Part shown: one piece after another, positions 5,189-6,515 of the stretch
How positions within the stretch are numbered: the stretch's first letter is position 1
Layout: every line of letters begins with the position of its first letter
Assembly: GCA_046542915.1 (NCBI GenBank)
Contig: JBKHAI010000036.1
Location: 1-6,515 of the forward strand
Origin: SKVL01 sp046542915
Lineage (GTDB): Bacteria > Patescibacteriota > Minisyncoccia > Phycocordibacterales > CSBR16-193
Length of the DNA: 6,515 nucleotides
Direction of reading: 5' to 3'
Notes under the pieces: generated by a model
What the model was told of the DNA's origin: nothing
Databases searched by the model: none
Seen by the model: the letters and a program-made list of their open reading frames with translations, nothing else
Program-made: the position numbers and the translations under genes

Positions 5189-6217
5189 TTACTCCCGAGC
5201 ATAATTGCCCGTTATTATAACGTGTCTTAAAAGCATGGCAGTGTAGCCCATCTCGTTATCATACCAAGCCAAGACCTTGACGAGATTTCCGCCGACAACC
5301 CGAGTAAAAGAGAGATCGGCAATGGAACCGTATTCTGAACCGATAATATCAGTAGAAACTATCGGCTCTTCGGTTGTGTTAAATATTCCTCTCCATCTAT
5401 CTTCTCCCGCTCCTTTCTTTAAAATATCATTTACTTCCTCGGCACTGGTCTCCCTTGAAGCAATGAAAGTAATATCGGCAATGGAACCGGTAACGACCGG
5501 TACTCTAAGAGCAATGCCATCAAACCGACCGTCCAGTTCGGTGATGACTTTAGTGGTGGCATTAGCCGCACCGGTTGAGGTCGGGACGATATTCTGAGCC
5601 GCCGCTCTACCCAGTCGCGGATTTTTCTTGTTAAAAGTATCTACTGTTGACTGACTAATAGTGTAGGCATGAACGGTGTTCAAAAGAGCGTTCTCTATTC
5701 CTAAATTATCGTGCAGAATACGGACCACCGGAGACACCGCGTTGGTCGTGCAAGAAGCGTTGGAGCTGACAACCGCACCTTTCAATTCTTCTTCATTTAA
5801 TCCCAAAAGCGCCGTGGCGTTATTCTCCTCGGGGTCATCCTTGGCCGGTGCCGAGATCACCGCTCTTTTAGCTCCGGCAGAGATATGCCTTTCGGCGTCC
5901 TTGAATTTGGTAAAGACACCGGTTGCCTCTACCACCACATCAATATCCATATCCCCCCAGGGCAGATCTTCGGGGTTCTTTTCTTGAAAGAAACGGATCT
6001 CTCTTTCTCCGTCAATTAAAGCACCCTTGTCTTCTTTTACGGAGACCTCTCTTTCTCTTTTTCCGTAGGCACTGTCTCGGTTTATAAGATAGGCGATGTT
6101 ATCAATATCGGCCAGGTCATTTACCGCCACGATCTCCACTTCTTCATTTTTAGAGGCCATATTGAAAAAAGCTCTCCCAATACGACCGGCTCCGTTAATG
6201 GCAACGCGAATAGGCAT
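5189..6217 (-). CDS. gap: Glyceraldehyde-3-phosphate dehydrogenase (phosphorylating, NAD-type)
   Basis: This 342-residue cytosolic enzyme oxidises glyceraldehyde-3-phosphate with NAD and phosphate to 1,3-bisphosphoglycerate in lower glycolysis. The N-terminal Rossmann motif NGAGRIGR is at residues 8-15. Asp34 in VNDLAD is the position that usually favours NAD over NADP. The active-site block SNASCTTNA gives the catalytic Cys156, and NTVHAYT gives the partner His183. PTSTGAA (212-218), RVPV (238-241) and the C-terminal WYDNEMGY (318-325) are all typical. Length and domain order match the family, so the gene looks complete. One local oddity is the loop after ISAPAK, which reads DDPEENNATALLGLNEEEL and is looser than the common form. 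The start at 6217 is set by the beginning of the conserved Rossmann strand. No Shine-Dalgarno sequence precedes it. It is the first gene of the cluster, and rpiB begins 12 bp after its stop. Identification is near certain. Confidence 0.98.
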   Translation of the reverse strand: MPIRVAINGAGRIGRAFFNMASKNEEVEIVAVNDLADIDNIAYLINRDSAYGKREREVSVKEDKGALIDGEREIRFFQEKNPEDLPWGDMDIDVVVEATGVFTKFKDAERHISAGAKRAVISAPAKDDPEENNATALLGLNEEELKGAVVSSNASCTTNAVSPVVRILHDNLGIENALLNTVHAYTISQSTVDTFNKKNPRLGRAAAQNIVPTSTGAANATTKVITELDGRFDGIALRVPVVTGSIADITFIASRETSAEEVNDILKKGAGEDRWRGIFNTTEEPIVSTDIIGSEYGSIADLSFTRVVGGNLVKVLAWYDNEMGYTAMLLRHVIITGNYARE

Positions 6218-6249
6218 AATTTTTATCTAAAGTTAACTGCTATAAAGAC

Positions 6250-6258
6250 ATTATAACA
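6250..6258 (-). promoter_or_regulatory. Extended -10 promoter of the gap operon
   Basis: The minus strand reads TGTTATAAT: a perfect TATAAT (6255-6250) with the extended TG one base upstream. No strong -35 lies 16-18 bp further up, which is common for extended -10 promoters. The predicted start near 6243 gives a leader of about 25 nt before the gap ATG at 6217, with no ribosome binding site visible. Confidence 0.6.
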
Positions 6259-6515
6259 GATATGAAAAGTAATGTATGTGGGCATCTCTAAGACAAATTA
6301 GAAGCACTTAATTATAAACAAACTCAAGATCCCAAATTCAAATGACAGAAATCTTTGTAGGGATCTTGAATTTTGATCAATTAAAAACACAAACTACTCT
6401 AAACCAAAACTTGTGAATATAAATTTCTCAGTTCCTTTCTCGTTAAAGTTTACCTTTTTAGAATGTTTTAACTAACCACTTTTGACACTTTTTCTTTAAA
6501 TGAATTTAACATTTC
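6259..6515. other. AT-rich intergenic region upstream of the gap promoter
   Basis: I see no coding frame on either strand. The inverted repeat at 6324-6369 is the only clear structure. The remainder (6374-6515) is AT-rich with nothing that I can name. The next gene on either strand is outside the window. Confidence 0.6.
6324..6369 (-). terminator. Long-looped inverted repeat upstream of gap, possible terminator
   Basis: TCAAGATCCC (6324-6333) and GGGATCTTGA (6360-6369) are perfect 10-bp arms around a 26-nt loop. On the minus strand the second arm is followed by GTTTGTTTATAATT, which is T-rich. It could therefore end a minus-strand gene lying beyond the window. The loop is long for a classical terminator. 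An overlapping pair, AAATTCAA (6334-6341) with TTGAATTT (6366-6373), is mutually exclusive with it. Confidence 0.35.

Overview
The window is about 6.5 kb of moderately AT-rich bacterial DNA. All six convincing genes lie on the minus strand, so transcription runs from high to low coordinates. In that order they are phosphorylating glyceraldehyde-3-phosphate dehydrogenase (gap), type B ribose-5-phosphate isomerase (rpiB), an AAA ATPase with a DUF4143-type C-terminus, a divergent ribulose-phosphate 3-epimerase (rpe), and transketolase split into N-terminal and C-terminal subunits. The split transketolase, the divergent Rpe, the long RpiB with a GGSGQGE active-site loop, the compact spacing and the near absence of Shine-Dalgarno motifs together suggest Candidate Phyla Radiation (Patescibacteria, Parcubacteria-like). 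This is an inference from gene style; there is no rRNA or marker gene here to prove it.

The metabolic genes form a coherent carbon module. Rpe and RpiB interconvert ribulose-5-P with xylulose-5-P and ribose-5-P. Transketolase exchanges two-carbon units and yields glyceraldehyde-3-P and fructose-6-P. Gap oxidises glyceraldehyde-3-P in lower glycolysis. A gap promoter with an extended -10 (6250-6258) probably starts the cluster. Candidate stop signals lie beyond the last gene (268-309 and the palindrome at 118-151).

The most interesting part is 2907-4700. The ATPase gene is GC-poorer than its neighbours and splits rpiB from rpe. It is bracketed by a direct repeat of about 101 bp (98 of 101 positions identical) that contains the rpe -10 box, start codon and first 16 codons. 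The copy at 2907-3020 belongs to the intact rpe. The copy at 4394-4500 is a decapitated rpe start that runs into the ATPase promoter. The ATPase promoter (TTGATA-17-TAGAAT) overlaps an elaborate dyad. A degenerate copy of that dyad, with the same 11-8-11 geometry, lies about 307 bp away beside the rpiB stop codon. This looks like a self-regulated ATPase cassette that entered an operon while keeping the downstream gene's start region intact, possibly more than once.

The flanks hold no gene that I can support. Bases 1-346 contain a perfect 34-bp palindrome and several hairpins built on a GACTTCCCC-like motif. Bases 6218-6515 contain the gap promoter and a long-looped 10-bp inverted repeat.
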